From assembly GCA_963605745.1 (NCBI GenBank), contig CAVCWT010000002.1, positions 62,001-126,000 on the forward strand: a stretch of 64,000 nt of DNA. The letters are read 5' to 3'. This stretch comes from CAG-791 sp963605745. GTDB taxonomy: Bacteria; Bacillota; Clostridia; Lachnospirales; Lachnospiraceae. The position numbers were made by a program, and so were the translations under genes. The notes under the pieces are model-generated. The model was given only the letters and a program-made list of their open reading frames with translations, had not been told where the DNA came from and searched no databases. Position 1 is the first letter of the stretch, and the number at the start of each line of letters is the position of its first letter. Below are positions 33,011 through 42,844 of the stretch, piece after piece.

Positions 33011-33862
33011 TCAGCCTTCTGTCTGCATCTGCGAAGGATCCATTTCTGTCTGCATCGCTGCTGCATCTGCCATTGCCTGCTGCTGTGCTGCTACGGCCTG
33101 TGCCTGTGCCGCAGCCTCCTGTACCGCCTGGTTGGCAATCTGCTGCTCCATTATGGTTGCCTGCTGTCTGGCCGCCTCATTCTCCTGCATTTGCTGCGTC
33201 AGCGCATTGCGGTCATTCTGCAGATTCTGCAGATAGGAATTCATGCTCTGCAGCGTAGACTGGTAAACCGTGTTGGTATCTGTGATCACACCCTGTGTAA
33301 TCTGCTCAAGGTGTGCGAGCATATCTGCCAGATAGGACTGTGCCTGACGATTAAAATCATTCACCTGCTGAGAGGCTGCAGCAACAATCTGCTGAGCCTG
33401 GTTCTGTGCCTCCTGCACCATCGCTGTTGACTGCTGCTGTGCCTGCATCATGATGTCATTGGCCTGATTCTGTGCCGAGGTCACCATCTCATTGGCCTGG
33501 TCCGTCGCCTTCTGCGTCGTCTCATTGGCCTCCTGATTGGCTGCTGAGATCATCTGATTGGCCTGCTCATAAGCCTGCTTCATGACCTCTTCTTCGTTGA
33601 TCTGCTGATTCATCTGCTCAGTAGCCTTCTGAATCAATGCCTGAGCCTTTTCCTTGGCATCTGCGAAGATGGCATCCTTCTGGTCCAGCACCTCACGATA
33701 TCTGGCCACCTCGTCCGGAATTACATCACGAAGCTCTTCAACCAGGGTGTCAATCCGCTCCCGGTTGACCATAATGTAGTCCTTGGAAAGCGGCTTATAT
33801 TTGCAGGTTTCGAGAAAATCTTCAATCTCATCAATCTTGCGTTCAATTTTGTTGCTGCTCAT
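33011..33862 (-). CDS. Gln/Ala-rich coiled-coil protein
   Basis: 283 residues. The first 70 form a compact start (IEDFLETCKYKPLSKDYIMVNRERIDTLVEELRDVIPDEVARY). A long helix follows with regular Ala/Gln/Asn (AQNQANDIMMQAQQQSTAMVQEAQNQAQQ), typical of a coiled coil. The C-terminus is Gln/Ala-rich and low complexity. It lies next to coaD and rsmD. Similar proteins in related bacteria are often labelled H+-transporting ATPase or vacuolar ATPase subunit H-like, or DivIVA-like, mainly on the coiled coil. I would not assign an ATPase role. It could be a cell-pole or division-scaffold protein. Confidence 0.7.
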   Translation of the reverse strand: MSSNKIERKIDEIEDFLETCKYKPLSKDYIMVNRERIDTLVEELRDVIPDEVARYREVLDQKDAIFADAKEKAQALIQKATEQMNQQINEEEVMKQAYEQANQMISAANQEANETTQKATDQANEMVTSAQNQANDIMMQAQQQSTAMVQEAQNQAQQIVAAASQQVNDFNRQAQSYLADMLAHLEQITQGVITDTNTVYQSTLQSMNSYLQNLQNDRNALTQQMQENEAARQQATIMEQQIANQAVQEAAAQAQAVAAQQQAMADAAAMQTEMDPSQMQTEG

Positions 33863-33946
33863 TTCGGACTGCCTCCCTGTGGATTATCCTTTGATGTATT
33901 GCAACGGTTACACTTCGATCTCCTTTGGCTGACCGATGCCAGGCCG

Positions 33947-34432
33947 TTACCCTTTTTTAAACTTGGCCTTGACCATTTCCTCCACCTCCGGAGGAACGCA
34001 GGCCTTGATGTTGCCGCCAAAAGCGGCAATCTCCTTCACGCTGGAGGAGCTCAGGTATGCATACTGAAGACTCGTGGTCAAAAACACGGTATCCAGTCTG
34101 CCTTCAGACAATAGCTTGTTCGTCTGCGCAATCTGCAGCTCATATTCAAAATCCGTCACGGCCCGCAGCCCGCGGATACTCACATGCGCATCAATCTTCT
34201 GTGCGTAATCAATCAACAGGCCATAATACGAGTCCACGCGGACATTCGGAATTTCGCGTGTAACATCCTGTAGCATTTTAACACGTTCTTCTACCGAAAA
34301 CAACGAAGTCTTGGCCTTATTGTCCAATACGCAGATGGTTACCTCGTCGAACATTCTGGCTGCACGACTCAAAACATCCAGATGTCCGTACGTTACCGGA
34401 TCAAAGCTTCCGGGATAAATTGCTCTTTTCAT
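33947..34432 (-). CDS. coaD: Phosphopantetheine adenylyltransferase
   Basis: 161 residues, the usual size. It adds AMP from ATP to phosphopantetheine, the fourth step of CoA synthesis. The nucleotidyltransferase motif is GSFDPVTYGHLD and the C-terminal signature is AYLSSSSVKEIAAFGG. rsmD is 85 nt upstream, a common coaD-rsmD pairing. Confidence 0.97.
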   Translation of the reverse strand: MKRAIYPGSFDPVTYGHLDVLSRAARMFDEVTICVLDNKAKTSLFSVEERVKMLQDVTREIPNVRVDSYYGLLIDYAQKIDAHVSIRGLRAVTDFEYELQIAQTNKLLSEGRLDTVFLTTSLQYAYLSSSSVKEIAAFGGNIKACVPPEVEEMVKAKFKKG

Positions 34433-34517
34433 TTTTGTGCCCTTCGTTACACCTTATGTACACGCCCTCTCATCCAGACACACAGCGCCCTGCTGCAGTG
34501 TCCGGCTCAATCCGACA

Positions 34518-35072
34518 TCATACACCCATCTTGCGGATGAACAGATGCCGCTGGGAGCGGTAGTTTTTCTCTCTTACAATGACAAGGCCCGTTCCTTCCA
34601 GATAATCCAGATTCGTATCCAGTGCCGTCTCTGCAATGATCATGGTTTCTTCGGTTACATACGGCATCTGAGCCAGCTCCAGGAGCGCCCGTTTCATGGT
34701 ATCGGCCTGATAAGGCGGATCCAGATAAATGATGTCCAGCTGCTTTTCATGAATGTGGTGCAGTGCGTTCAATACATCCATTTTCAGGAGTATTCCGGTT
34801 TCTTCAAAATGCGTCTTGTGCAGATTCGCCTGAATGCATCCGACTGCAGTCTTGTTGTTCTCCACAAAATATGCCTTTTTGGCACCTCTGGAAAGAGCCT
34901 CAATCCCGATTCCGCCGCTTCCTGCACACAGATCAGCAAAAATGCATCCCGGCACATCGAACTGGATGATGTTAAACAACGTCTCCTTGATGATGTCCTG
35001 TGTCGGCCTGGTGTCCATTCCCTCCGGCGCCATCAGCGGCATACTGCGTGCTGTTCCTGCAATAACTCTCAT
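34518..35072 (-). CDS. rsmD: 16S rRNA (guanine966-N2)-methyltransferase
   Basis: 184 residues. It methylates G966 of 16S rRNA using SAM. The SAM-binding loop is ADLCAGSGGIGIEALSRGA, and the catalytic motif DPPY is in IIYLDPPYQ. N-terminus MRVIAGTARSMPL is family-like. coaD is downstream. Confidence 0.95.
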   Translation of the reverse strand: MRVIAGTARSMPLMAPEGMDTRPTQDIIKETLFNIIQFDVPGCIFADLCAGSGGIGIEALSRGAKKAYFVENNKTAVGCIQANLHKTHFEETGILLKMDVLNALHHIHEKQLDIIYLDPPYQADTMKRALLELAQMPYVTEETMIIAETALDTNLDYLEGTGLVIVREKNYRSQRHLFIRKMGV

Positions 35073-35187
35073 TGTTGCCCTTTCCGCATCCTGCTCCCCA
35101 CCGGAAAATCGACCGATGCAAAACAGCTGCTCTTTTTTGTATATCCATCACTTCCGGCAGATCAATTTCTCCCGTCCGAATCGTTTT

Positions 35188-37449
35188 CTACTTTTTCGAT
35201 CCCTTGCCGCCTCTGGAGGCATCTTTTAGCTTTGCAAGGTCCAGCTCTTTGTCATGATACGAAATGACAAGCGGCACATTCGAATTCACAACCCATGCCT
35301 CTTCTACCGCATCCTTTGCCGACAGTTTGATGCCGCGAACGCCCTTGGCGAGCTTTTTCTGCTCCGGAATTTCCTCCAGTGCATACTTAAGAAAATACCC
35401 TTCCCTTGTCCTTAGAACAATGCTCAGCTGATCGGTGATGGCATGCACCATGACCAGACGGTCTCCGTCTTCGAGTTTAGAGGCCTGAATCGTCAGTCTC
35501 GTCACATCGAATTCCCCGCCGCTGACCAGCTTAACATAGCCCTGTTCTGTTACAAATGCAAGGCGATAGAGGTTCAATTCACTCTGATTCGTGATATAAA
35601 CCACATTTTCCTTTGAGGAATCGAATTTGCAGACATTGTCAATGGGACGGCCTTTTTCCTTGAGCTTGGCCATCGGAAGGTCACTGACCTTAACGGTATG
35701 CATCATTCCGGTGTCCGTGAACACGCACACACGTCCCAGATTGGAGCAGATAAAATGTGTCTTGAATTCTGTCTCTACTGTCTCCTTGTTCCTCTCGTAG
35801 GTTGCCATATCGATGGTCTTGGCATAGCCAAAGCGGTCCATGACGAACATCACCTTGGTCTCTTCTTCCTCCGGCTTTACATAGACCAGCTCCTCGCCCT
35901 GAATGATCTGGGTTTTGCGGGGCGCTGCATATTCCTTTTTAAAACGCGACAGTTCGTCACGAATGACCCTTGTCATGGAGCTTCTCTGCTCCAGAATGTC
36001 CTCATAGCGGTAGATGTTGGCTACTGTCTCCTCATGCTCTGCAATCAGTGCATTGATCTCGAGACCGACCAGCTTGCGAAGGCGCAGCTCCAGGATCGCA
36101 TCCGCCTGTCTCGGCGTAAAGGCGAGCTGGGAAGCCATGACCGCTGACTCTCTTGTCTTGAAGGAGATTCCTTCCGTTACGCCCTCCACGAGACACTTTC
36201 TGGCCTGCTGCGTTGACTGAGAGCCGCGAATGATCTCAATGATAAGGTCGATCAGGTTGCAGGCCTTGATGAGGCCCTCCTGAATTTCCCGTTTCTCCTG
36301 TTCCTTGGCAAGGAGCGTTTCGTATTTGCGCCTTGTCACCTCAAAGGCAAAATCGATATTGGCCTGCAGAATCTGACGAAGGGACAAGGTCTCGGGTCTG
36401 CCGTCCTTGATGGCCAGCATATTGACGCCAAAGGTATCCTCGAGCTTGGTCTTTTTATATAACAGTGCCTTAAAATTCTCGACGTCAGTATCCTTTTTAA
36501 GTTCAATAACGATGCGGATGCCTTCCTTGGAGGACTGGTTCGAAATATCCACAATGTCATTGGTGACCTTGTTCTCATAAAGAGCAGCTACGTCCTGAAG
36601 GAATTTCGCAATGCCGGAGCCGATCATGGTATACGGAATCTCCGTCACCACCAGGTTAATGTGGCCGGATTTGCCCTTTTCCACCTCGACCTTTCCGCGC
36701 AGTCGTATTTTGCCCTGGCCGCTCTCATAGATGCCCGGCAGGTCGTCTTTATTGATGACAATGCCTCCCGTTGGAAAATCCGGTCCCTTCACATAGCGCA
36801 TGAGCGCTCTGGTACTGGTCTCGGGATCCTCGAGAAGGGCGATTTCCGCATCAATGGCCTCAGCTACGTTGTGGGTCGGCGTGGACGTTGCCATACCGAC
36901 GGCAATGCCCTCCGATCCGTTGATCAGAAAATTCGGGATCATGGCCGGCAGAACCGACGGTTCCTTTTCGGTCTCATCAAAATTGGGGACAAAGTCCACA
37001 ACATTTTTATCCAGATCCGCAAGGAGACCTTCCTCCGTGATTTTCTGAAGCTTGGCCTCTGTATAGCGCATGGCAGCGGCAGAGTCACCCTCGATGGTAC
37101 CAAAGTTGCCGTGGCCGTCCACCAAAGGCAGTTCTTTTTTGAAATCCTGCGCCATCACGACCAGGGAATCATAGATGGAGGAATCGCCGTGGGGGTGATA
37201 TTTGCCCATCGTATCACCCACGATACGGGCCGATTTACGATAGGCTCCGTCATAGTGAATTCCCAGCTCGGACATATCATACAGAACGCGCCTTTGCACG
37301 GGCTTTAGGCCGTCCCGGATGTCCGGAAGGGCGCGGCTGATGATAACAGACATGGCATAATCGATGTACGATTTCTGCATCAGCTCGGAATACTCGCTGG
37401 GAATGATCTGTTCTTCAATTGTTTCGGAATTCGTTGTCTTTTTTGCCAT
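35188..37449 (-). CDS. parC: Type IIA topoisomerase subunit A (ParC-type)
   Basis: 753 residues, the DNA-cutting subunit of a topoisomerase IV-like enzyme that decatenates chromosomes. The catalytic tyrosine is in AAMRYTEAKLQ, and the winged-helix region has HGDSSIYDSLVVMAQDFKKELPLVDGHGNFG. The C-terminal beta-propeller is short, lacking a full gyrase-box (QRRGGKG), so it is called ParC rather than GyrA. It follows the B subunit by 12 nt and ends in GGKGSKK. The distinction from a second gyrase is by inference. Confidence 0.9.
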   Translation of the reverse strand: MAKKTTNSETIEEQIIPSEYSELMQKSYIDYAMSVIISRALPDIRDGLKPVQRRVLYDMSELGIHYDGAYRKSARIVGDTMGKYHPHGDSSIYDSLVVMAQDFKKELPLVDGHGNFGTIEGDSAAAMRYTEAKLQKITEEGLLADLDKNVVDFVPNFDETEKEPSVLPAMIPNFLINGSEGIAVGMATSTPTHNVAEAIDAEIALLEDPETSTRALMRYVKGPDFPTGGIVINKDDLPGIYESGQGKIRLRGKVEVEKGKSGHINLVVTEIPYTMIGSGIAKFLQDVAALYENKVTNDIVDISNQSSKEGIRIVIELKKDTDVENFKALLYKKTKLEDTFGVNMLAIKDGRPETLSLRQILQANIDFAFEVTRRKYETLLAKEQEKREIQEGLIKACNLIDLIIEIIRGSQSTQQARKCLVEGVTEGISFKTRESAVMASQLAFTPRQADAILELRLRKLVGLEINALIAEHEETVANIYRYEDILEQRSSMTRVIRDELSRFKKEYAAPRKTQIIQGEELVYVKPEEEETKVMFVMDRFGYAKTIDMATYERNKETVETEFKTHFICSNLGRVCVFTDTGMMHTVKVSDLPMAKLKEKGRPIDNVCKFDSSKENVVYITNQSELNLYRLAFVTEQGYVKLVSGGEFDVTRLTIQASKLEDGDRLVMVHAITDQLSIVLRTREGYFLKYALEEIPEQKKLAKGVRGIKLSAKDAVEEAWVVNSNVPLVISYHDKELDLAKLKDASRGGKGSKK

Positions 37450-37461
37450 ACACTCATCCTA

Positions 37462-39387
37462 TCAGACATCCAGCTCTGCATCGGTTGCATGTGCGTGAAT
37501 GTACTCGCGTCTGGGCGGAACATCCGTCCCCATGAGAAGCCCTGTCATCTCCGAAGCCATCCGTCCGTCATCGATCTGAATCTTGCGAAGGCGTCTTCTG
37601 GCAGGATCGAGCGTTGTCTCCCACAGCTGCTCCGGATCCATCTCACCAAGGCCCTTGTATCGCTGCAGCGTGAATCCGGTATGCTCCCTGCGATATCTGG
37701 CAAGGGCCGCATCATCGTACAGATAGATGCCCTCTTCGCCTTTTTTCTTGGGAACTACCTTGTAAAGAGGCGGCATTGCAACATACACATGCCCCTCATA
37801 GATCAGATCCGGCATAAAGCGATAGAACAAAGTCATAAGGAGCGTCGAAATATGTGCACCGTCCACGTCGGCATCGGCCATGATAATGATCTTGTCATAG
37901 CGGAGCTTTGAAATATCAAAATCCTGTCCGTAGCCTTCAGAAAAGCCGCAGCCGAACGCATTGATCATCGCCTTGATCTCCGCATTGGCCAGCACCTTGT
38001 CCATGGAGGCCTTCTCGACGTTCAGAATCTTGCCTCGAATCGGCAAAATCGCCTGGAACATACGGTTTCTTGCCATCTTGGCAGAGCCTCCTGCCGAGTC
38101 ACCCTCTACGATAAAGATCTCGCACTGCGAGGCATCTCTGGATTCGCAGTTGGAAAGCTTACCGTTCGAATCAAAGGAAAAGCGAGGCTTGACCAGCATA
38201 TTGGTTTTGGCCTTTGCCTCGGATTTACGGATCTTGGCAGCCCGCTCTGCGCATTCAATGACAGCCTTCAGTTGTTCCAGATTCCGGTCAAAATAATGTG
38301 TGGTCTCATCGGTGGTAACCTGTGACACGGCCTTTGAGGCATCCGGGTTGTCCAGTTTCGTCTTGGTCTGTCCTTCAAACCGGGGATCCGGATGTTTAAT
38401 CGCAATCACAGCCGTCATGCCGTTGCGAACATCGGCGCCGGTGTAATTGACATCCTTTTCCTTCAGGGTCCCCAGCTCTCTTGCATAGCTGTTGATGACC
38501 TGAGTAAAGGCCGTTTTAAAACCTGTCAGGTGCGTTCCACCCTCCGAATTATAGATATTGTTGCAAAAGCCCATGATCTCCTCACGGAAATCACGGATAT
38601 ACTGAAACGCGCACTCAACCTCGATGTTCTCATATTTGCCGCTGAAATAAATAATGTCCGTTACGGTTTCATCGGATTTATTCAGTTCCCGGACAAAGCC
38701 GCGGATGCCATCCGGCTCATGGTACACCGCTGTAGCCTCACTCCCGGGGCGCTTGTCCTCATATTCAATGGTGAGATTCGGATTCAGATAGGTCGTCTCA
38801 TGAAGCCTGGACTTTAAGTCCTCCTCGCGAAACCGTGTCTTCTCAAAAATCGTCGCATCCGGGAGGAAATTGATGGTGGTGCCGGTCGTTCTTGTTTTGC
38901 CGACAACGGGAAGAAGGCCGCCTTCGAGCTCCTGCACGGGGCACCCTCTCTCATACCGGTCCTCATAGACGCAGCCGCCTTTGCGAACCTGCACGGTCAT
39001 GTGCTCGGACAGCGCATTCACAACAGAGGAGCCAACACCGTGGAGTCCTCCGGAGGTTGCGTAGGCTTTGTTGTCGAATTTGCCCCCTGCATGCAGAGTG
39101 GTAAAAACAACGCGCTCCGCCGACACGCCTTTTTCGTGCATGTCGATGGGAATGCCGCGGCCATTATCTGCTACTGTGCAGGATCCATCTGCCTCCAGCG
39201 TTACCTTAATGGTGTCGCAAAAGCCGGCCAGATGCTCGTCCACGGAATTGTCCACAATCTCGTAAATCAAATGATTCAGTCCTCTGGTCGAGGTACTGCC
39301 AATATACATTCCGGGTCTGGTTCGTACTGCCTCCAGTCCTTCCAGAACCCGGATGCTGGACGCATTGTATTGCGTATGATCTGCCAT
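37462..39387 (-). CDS. parE: Type IIA topoisomerase subunit B (ParE-type)
   Basis: 641 residues, the ATPase subunit. GHKL ATPase features: EIVDNSVDEHLAG, DNGRGIPIDMHEKG, GGLHGVGSSVVNALS. The toprim motifs are EGDSAGGSAKMARNR and DADVDGAHIS. The C-terminal QRYKGLGEMDPEQLWETTLDP is present. Its length near 640 is typical of ParE and GyrB of Gram-positive bacteria. It is followed directly by parC, and the degV gene lies 52 nt upstream. Confidence 0.92.
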   Translation of the reverse strand: MADHTQYNASSIRVLEGLEAVRTRPGMYIGSTSTRGLNHLIYEIVDNSVDEHLAGFCDTIKVTLEADGSCTVADNGRGIPIDMHEKGVSAERVVFTTLHAGGKFDNKAYATSGGLHGVGSSVVNALSEHMTVQVRKGGCVYEDRYERGCPVQELEGGLLPVVGKTRTTGTTINFLPDATIFEKTRFREEDLKSRLHETTYLNPNLTIEYEDKRPGSEATAVYHEPDGIRGFVRELNKSDETVTDIIYFSGKYENIEVECAFQYIRDFREEIMGFCNNIYNSEGGTHLTGFKTAFTQVINSYARELGTLKEKDVNYTGADVRNGMTAVIAIKHPDPRFEGQTKTKLDNPDASKAVSQVTTDETTHYFDRNLEQLKAVIECAERAAKIRKSEAKAKTNMLVKPRFSFDSNGKLSNCESRDASQCEIFIVEGDSAGGSAKMARNRMFQAILPIRGKILNVEKASMDKVLANAEIKAMINAFGCGFSEGYGQDFDISKLRYDKIIIMADADVDGAHISTLLMTLFYRFMPDLIYEGHVYVAMPPLYKVVPKKKGEEGIYLYDDAALARYRREHTGFTLQRYKGLGEMDPEQLWETTLDPARRRLRKIQIDDGRMASEMTGLLMGTDVPPRREYIHAHATDAELDV

Positions 39388-39438
39388 CTAACTCCTCATT
39401 TCCCCTTTACATAGCTGTTGCTGCAAAACCCATGGATT

Positions 39439-40320
39439 TCAGCGGCCGGTGCGGTCTTCAATTTCCATTTTTTTCGAGCAGGCAATGGCCAGAGCGCCCT
39501 CTCCGATGTGGCAGTTGATGACAGAAGGGAGCTGGTCCGTCTCCAGAAGATGTCCGCCGAATGCTTCCTGAATCTGTGCTGTCCAGTCTGCGAATTCTGT
39601 AGATTTAGACTCAACAGAATACAGCCACACATTGTCCACACCGCCGTAGAGCTTTTCGCAGTCGTTTTTGATGGCATTGATCATCATGGTGCGTCCCTGC
39701 TGCGCCGTTCTCGCCTTGGCAAACGCATCCAGTCTCTCTCCGAAGATCTTTAATACCGGCTTGATCCGAAGGAGTGTCCCGATCGCAGCAGCAGCCGGTG
39801 TAATGCGGCCTCCGCGCTTTAAATAGGTCAGAGTATCCACCATGATATAGATGCTCTGGTCGTATTTAACCTCTTCGAGCTTGTCCTTGATCTCTTTGGC
39901 GGTCCAGCCCTTTGCTGCCATCTCCATGGCATCCTGAACAGATCGTCTTTGGGTAACCGAAATACGCTGGTTATTGACGACCTCAACCTTTCCGTCATAA
40001 TCACCGGACAGCATCATCGCCGACTGGCAGGAACCGGAGAGACCGGAAGACATTGGGATATAAACCAGAGAATCATTCTCCTCCAGAACGCGGTCCCACA
40101 CCTTCAGAACATCTACCGGAGAGGGCTGCGATGTATGCACGGTTTCGCCGGACTGCAGTCTCTGCCAGAACTCTTCTCTTGTCAGGTTAATATCTTCAAA
40201 AAAGGTCTTTTCGTTATCTCCGAACATAAACGGAATGGACACCAGTCCGATTCCCATCTCTTTCGCCTGTACCAATGTGATCCCGCTTCCGCTGTCTGTT
40301 ACAATCGCTACCTTTGCCAT
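39439..40320 (-). CDS. DegV family fatty-acid-binding protein
   Basis: 293 residues, DegV fold, binds fatty acids; in Firmicutes some are FakB partners of the fatty acid kinase FakA. TDSGSGI near residue 8, MSSGLSGSCQSAMM near 90, and IYIMVDTLTYLKRGGRI in the middle are typical. The frame runs to 40380, but GGAGG at 6 nt fixes the start at 40320. A FakA-like DAK2 gene lies 2.5 kb away at 42845, so both halves of a fatty-acid kinase system may be present. Co-function is inferred. Confidence 0.9.
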   Translation of the reverse strand: MAKVAIVTDSGSGITLVQAKEMGIGLVSIPFMFGDNEKTFFEDINLTREEFWQRLQSGETVHTSQPSPVDVLKVWDRVLEENDSLVYIPMSSGLSGSCQSAMMLSGDYDGKVEVVNNQRISVTQRRSVQDAMEMAAKGWTAKEIKDKLEEVKYDQSIYIMVDTLTYLKRGGRITPAAAAIGTLLRIKPVLKIFGERLDAFAKARTAQQGRTMMINAIKNDCEKLYGGVDNVWLYSVESKSTEFADWTAQIQEAFGGHLLETDQLPSVINCHIGEGALAIACSKKMEIEDRTGR

Positions 40321-40388
40321 GTTTACCTCCATATCCATGTGCATCCTTCGGCTGTTCTCACCGAACACACTTTCAGACATACAGCGTC

Positions 40389-40417
40389 ATTTTACGTGGA
40401 ATCCGCCGATCATGCAA
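40389..40417 (-). promoter_or_regulatory. Candidate promoter of degV
   Basis: TTGCAT, 17 nt, TAAAAT on the minus strand, about 70 nt before the start codon. The -35 is a weak match. Confidence 0.4.
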
Positions 40418-40488
40418 GTTCTATCCAAAAGACGCCCGGCAAACCGCCGCAAGTCGCAAGCGGGTCCCGGCAGGCAAATGAAGCAGTT

Positions 40489-42516
40489 CTAGATACTCCG
40501 CAGATCCAGTGTGCGGATCCCTCGGAAATGATAATCCGGATCCTTTTGCAATACTTCATCCACGTAAGACGCTGCCATGGTCAGTATGCCGGCATCTTCA
40601 TAGATATCCGCGAGGCGAAAGCCCATTTCGCCGCTTTGGCGGACACCGAACAGGTCTCCTGGGCCGCGCAGTTTCAAATCCTGTTCTGCAATTTCAAAGC
40701 CGTCGTTTGTTTTCTCTAAAATGGAGAGGCGTTTGGGCTTGTCCTTACGTTCCTCAGAATACAGGAACATGCAGTAGGACTGCTCGCTTCCTCTTCCGAC
40801 TCTTCCCCGCAGCTGATGAAGCTGTGAGAGGCCGAACCGTTCTGCATTTTCAATCAGAATGCAGGTCGCATTCGGAACGTTAATCCCGACCTCGATCACG
40901 GTTGTCGAAACCAGAATGTCGATGTCATGCCTCGCAAAAGCCGTCATAATCCGATTCTTTTCTGCCGGTTTCATTCTGCCATTCAGACTCTCGATGCGAA
41001 TGTCAGCAGGAAGTGATTTGCGAAGGTTTTCCGTGTAATCGGTGACATTTTCCATCTGGCCAAGGCCGTTTTCCTCGACAGCGGGGCAAATGACATAGGC
41101 CTGTCTGCCCTTTTCTATCTCCTTCAGAATAAAGCGGTACATCTTGCCCCTGTCTGCTGCGGAGGCCGCAAGGTTCTTGATCGGCAGCCGGTTCTTAGGG
41201 AGCTCCGTCAGTCTGCTGACAGAAAGATCCCCATAAAGGATAATCGAAAGCGTCCGCGGAATGGGGGTTGCGCTCATCACAAGGACCGGCGTCTGTTCTC
41301 CCTTTCCGGCAAGAGCTTCCCTTTGGCGAACGCCGAATCGATGTTGTTCATCGGTAATGACAAGTGCCAGATCCCGATACTCCACCTTGTCCTGAATCAG
41401 TGCATGCGTGCCGATGATGACATTTGCCGTTCCGTTTTGAATGCTCTCAAGTGCAGCTTTCCTTGCCTTTCCGGTCACAGCCCCTGTCAAAAGGACCGGG
41501 TGAACCGGCAAATGATACCGCGTGGCCATTTCCGACAGATCCTTCTTATGCTGCTCGGCCAGAACCTCGGTGGGTGCCATCAAAGCTCCCTGTCTTCCGT
41601 TAGCCGCACAAAGGAGCAGAGCCAGAAAGGCAAGAATTGTTTTGCCGCTCCCGACATCGCCCTGCAGCAGACGGTTCATCACCAGCTCTCCTGTCAGATC
41701 CGCCTCGATTTCCTTCCATGCCGTTTTCTGGGACGCTGTCAGCTCATACGGCAGCTGTTCGATAAGACGATTTGTCTCTGCGCCAGAGAGGAGAGGCCTT
41801 TCATTTTGCAGTTCTTCTTCTCTGCTCTTTTGCCTCCGAATTGTCACCAAAAAGGCCAGAAATTCATCAAACACCTTCCGGTTTCTGGCAGAGGCAAGGC
41901 TTTCCTTGGACTGCGGAAAATGAATGTTCCTTGTTGCCTCCCACTCCCCCGGCAGTCCCAGTCGTTCCAGGTCCTCCTTTGGAAGGAACTCCTCCATTGG
42001 CCGGCAGTCGGCCAATGCCCGACGCATCAGCTTGATGACCTGCGTATTCTTCATCCCCTTTGACAGGCTGTACCTTGGCAGATACGTATTCTGCAGCGCC
42101 GCATATTCCTCAACGGAATAGATATCCGGATGCTCTAACTGCAAGGAGCCGTTCCGGAACCGGTGCACCACTCCGCGAAAAATACGACGACTCCCCGCCG
42201 GCAGTGTCTTTACCAGAAAGGGCATATTAAAATATGTGATTCTGAGGTCTCCCGTTGCATCCGCACCGTGAAAATTCGTAATGCGGTATTTGCCTGCAAA
42301 TGCCGTTTTCCCGGTTCCCTGAATCAGGAGCTCCACAGCAGCGATCTCGCCAGGCTGCAGCTGGCTCACCGTCACAGGTTCCGAGAAAAAGTCGTAATCC
42401 CTCGGATAATAATCCAGCAGATCACCCACGGTATTCAGACCTTTGGCAGTGTATTGCTGTGCTGTTTTCTCACCAACACCTTTTAACTGGGTCAGTGCAC
42501 TTTCTCTCGTAACCAT
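40489..42516 (-). CDS. recG: ATP-dependent DNA helicase RecG
   Basis: 675 residues, near the normal length. It reverses stalled forks and migrates branched DNA. The wedge/OB-domain lies first, then superfamily 2 motifs: GDVGSGKT (I), TDEQHRFG (II), MSATPIPRTL (III), VSTTVIEVGINVPNA (V) and QLRGRVGRG (VI). A GGAAAG sequence precedes the ATG. The gene is downstream of the DAK2 gene across a repeat-rich gap. Confidence 0.96.
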   Translation of the reverse strand: MVTRESALTQLKGVGEKTAQQYTAKGLNTVGDLLDYYPRDYDFFSEPVTVSQLQPGEIAAVELLIQGTGKTAFAGKYRITNFHGADATGDLRITYFNMPFLVKTLPAGSRRIFRGVVHRFRNGSLQLEHPDIYSVEEYAALQNTYLPRYSLSKGMKNTQVIKLMRRALADCRPMEEFLPKEDLERLGLPGEWEATRNIHFPQSKESLASARNRKVFDEFLAFLVTIRRQKSREEELQNERPLLSGAETNRLIEQLPYELTASQKTAWKEIEADLTGELVMNRLLQGDVGSGKTILAFLALLLCAANGRQGALMAPTEVLAEQHKKDLSEMATRYHLPVHPVLLTGAVTGKARKAALESIQNGTANVIIGTHALIQDKVEYRDLALVITDEQHRFGVRQREALAGKGEQTPVLVMSATPIPRTLSIILYGDLSVSRLTELPKNRLPIKNLAASAADRGKMYRFILKEIEKGRQAYVICPAVEENGLGQMENVTDYTENLRKSLPADIRIESLNGRMKPAEKNRIMTAFARHDIDILVSTTVIEVGINVPNATCILIENAERFGLSQLHQLRGRVGRGSEQSYCMFLYSEERKDKPKRLSILEKTNDGFEIAEQDLKLRGPGDLFGVRQSGEMGFRLADIYEDAGILTMAASYVDEVLQKDPDYHFRGIRTLDLRSI

Positions 42517-42542
42517 ACTCTTTCCATTGCCGCCTTACGCAC

Positions 42543-42579
42543 AAGGCTGGGCGCAGATTTCTCTGCACCCAGCCTTTTT
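42543..42579. terminator. Strong hairpin between the DAK2 gene and recG
   Basis: AAGGCTGGGCGCAGA and TCTGCACCCAGCCTT pair in a 15-bp stem with one mismatch. A T-run follows on the plus strand (CTTTTTG); on the minus strand the tail is TTGTGCG. It could work as a terminator, more clearly in the plus direction. Confidence 0.55.
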
Positions 42580-42630
42580 GTCCGTTTTGTCCATTTCTCT
42601 GCATCTGCCCGTTCAAAAACCACAGGCCGC

Positions 42631-42841
42631 CACCTCGGTGCCGGCTTCGCCGGNNNNNNNNNNNNNNNNNNNNNNNNNNNNNNNNNNNNNNNNNNNNNNN
42701 NNNNNNNNNNNNNNNNNNNNNNNNNNNNNNNNNNNNNNNNNNNNNNNNNNNNNNNNNNNNNNNNNNNNNNNNNNNNNNNNNNNNNNNNNNNNNNNNNNNN
42801 NNNNNNNNNNNNNNNNNNCACCTCGGTGCCGGCTTCGCCGG
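42631..42841. repeat. Assembly gap flanked by an identical 23-nt repeat
   Basis: The 23-nt sequence starting CACCTCGGTGCCGG and ending GCTTCGCCGG is at 42631-42653 and again at 42819-42841, on both sides of 165 N. Its core GCCGGCTTCGCCGGC is a palindrome. This fits a tandem or fold-back repeat that the assembler could not resolve. The right copy is 3 nt after the DAK2 stop. Confidence 0.85.
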
Positions 42842-42844
42842 CAA

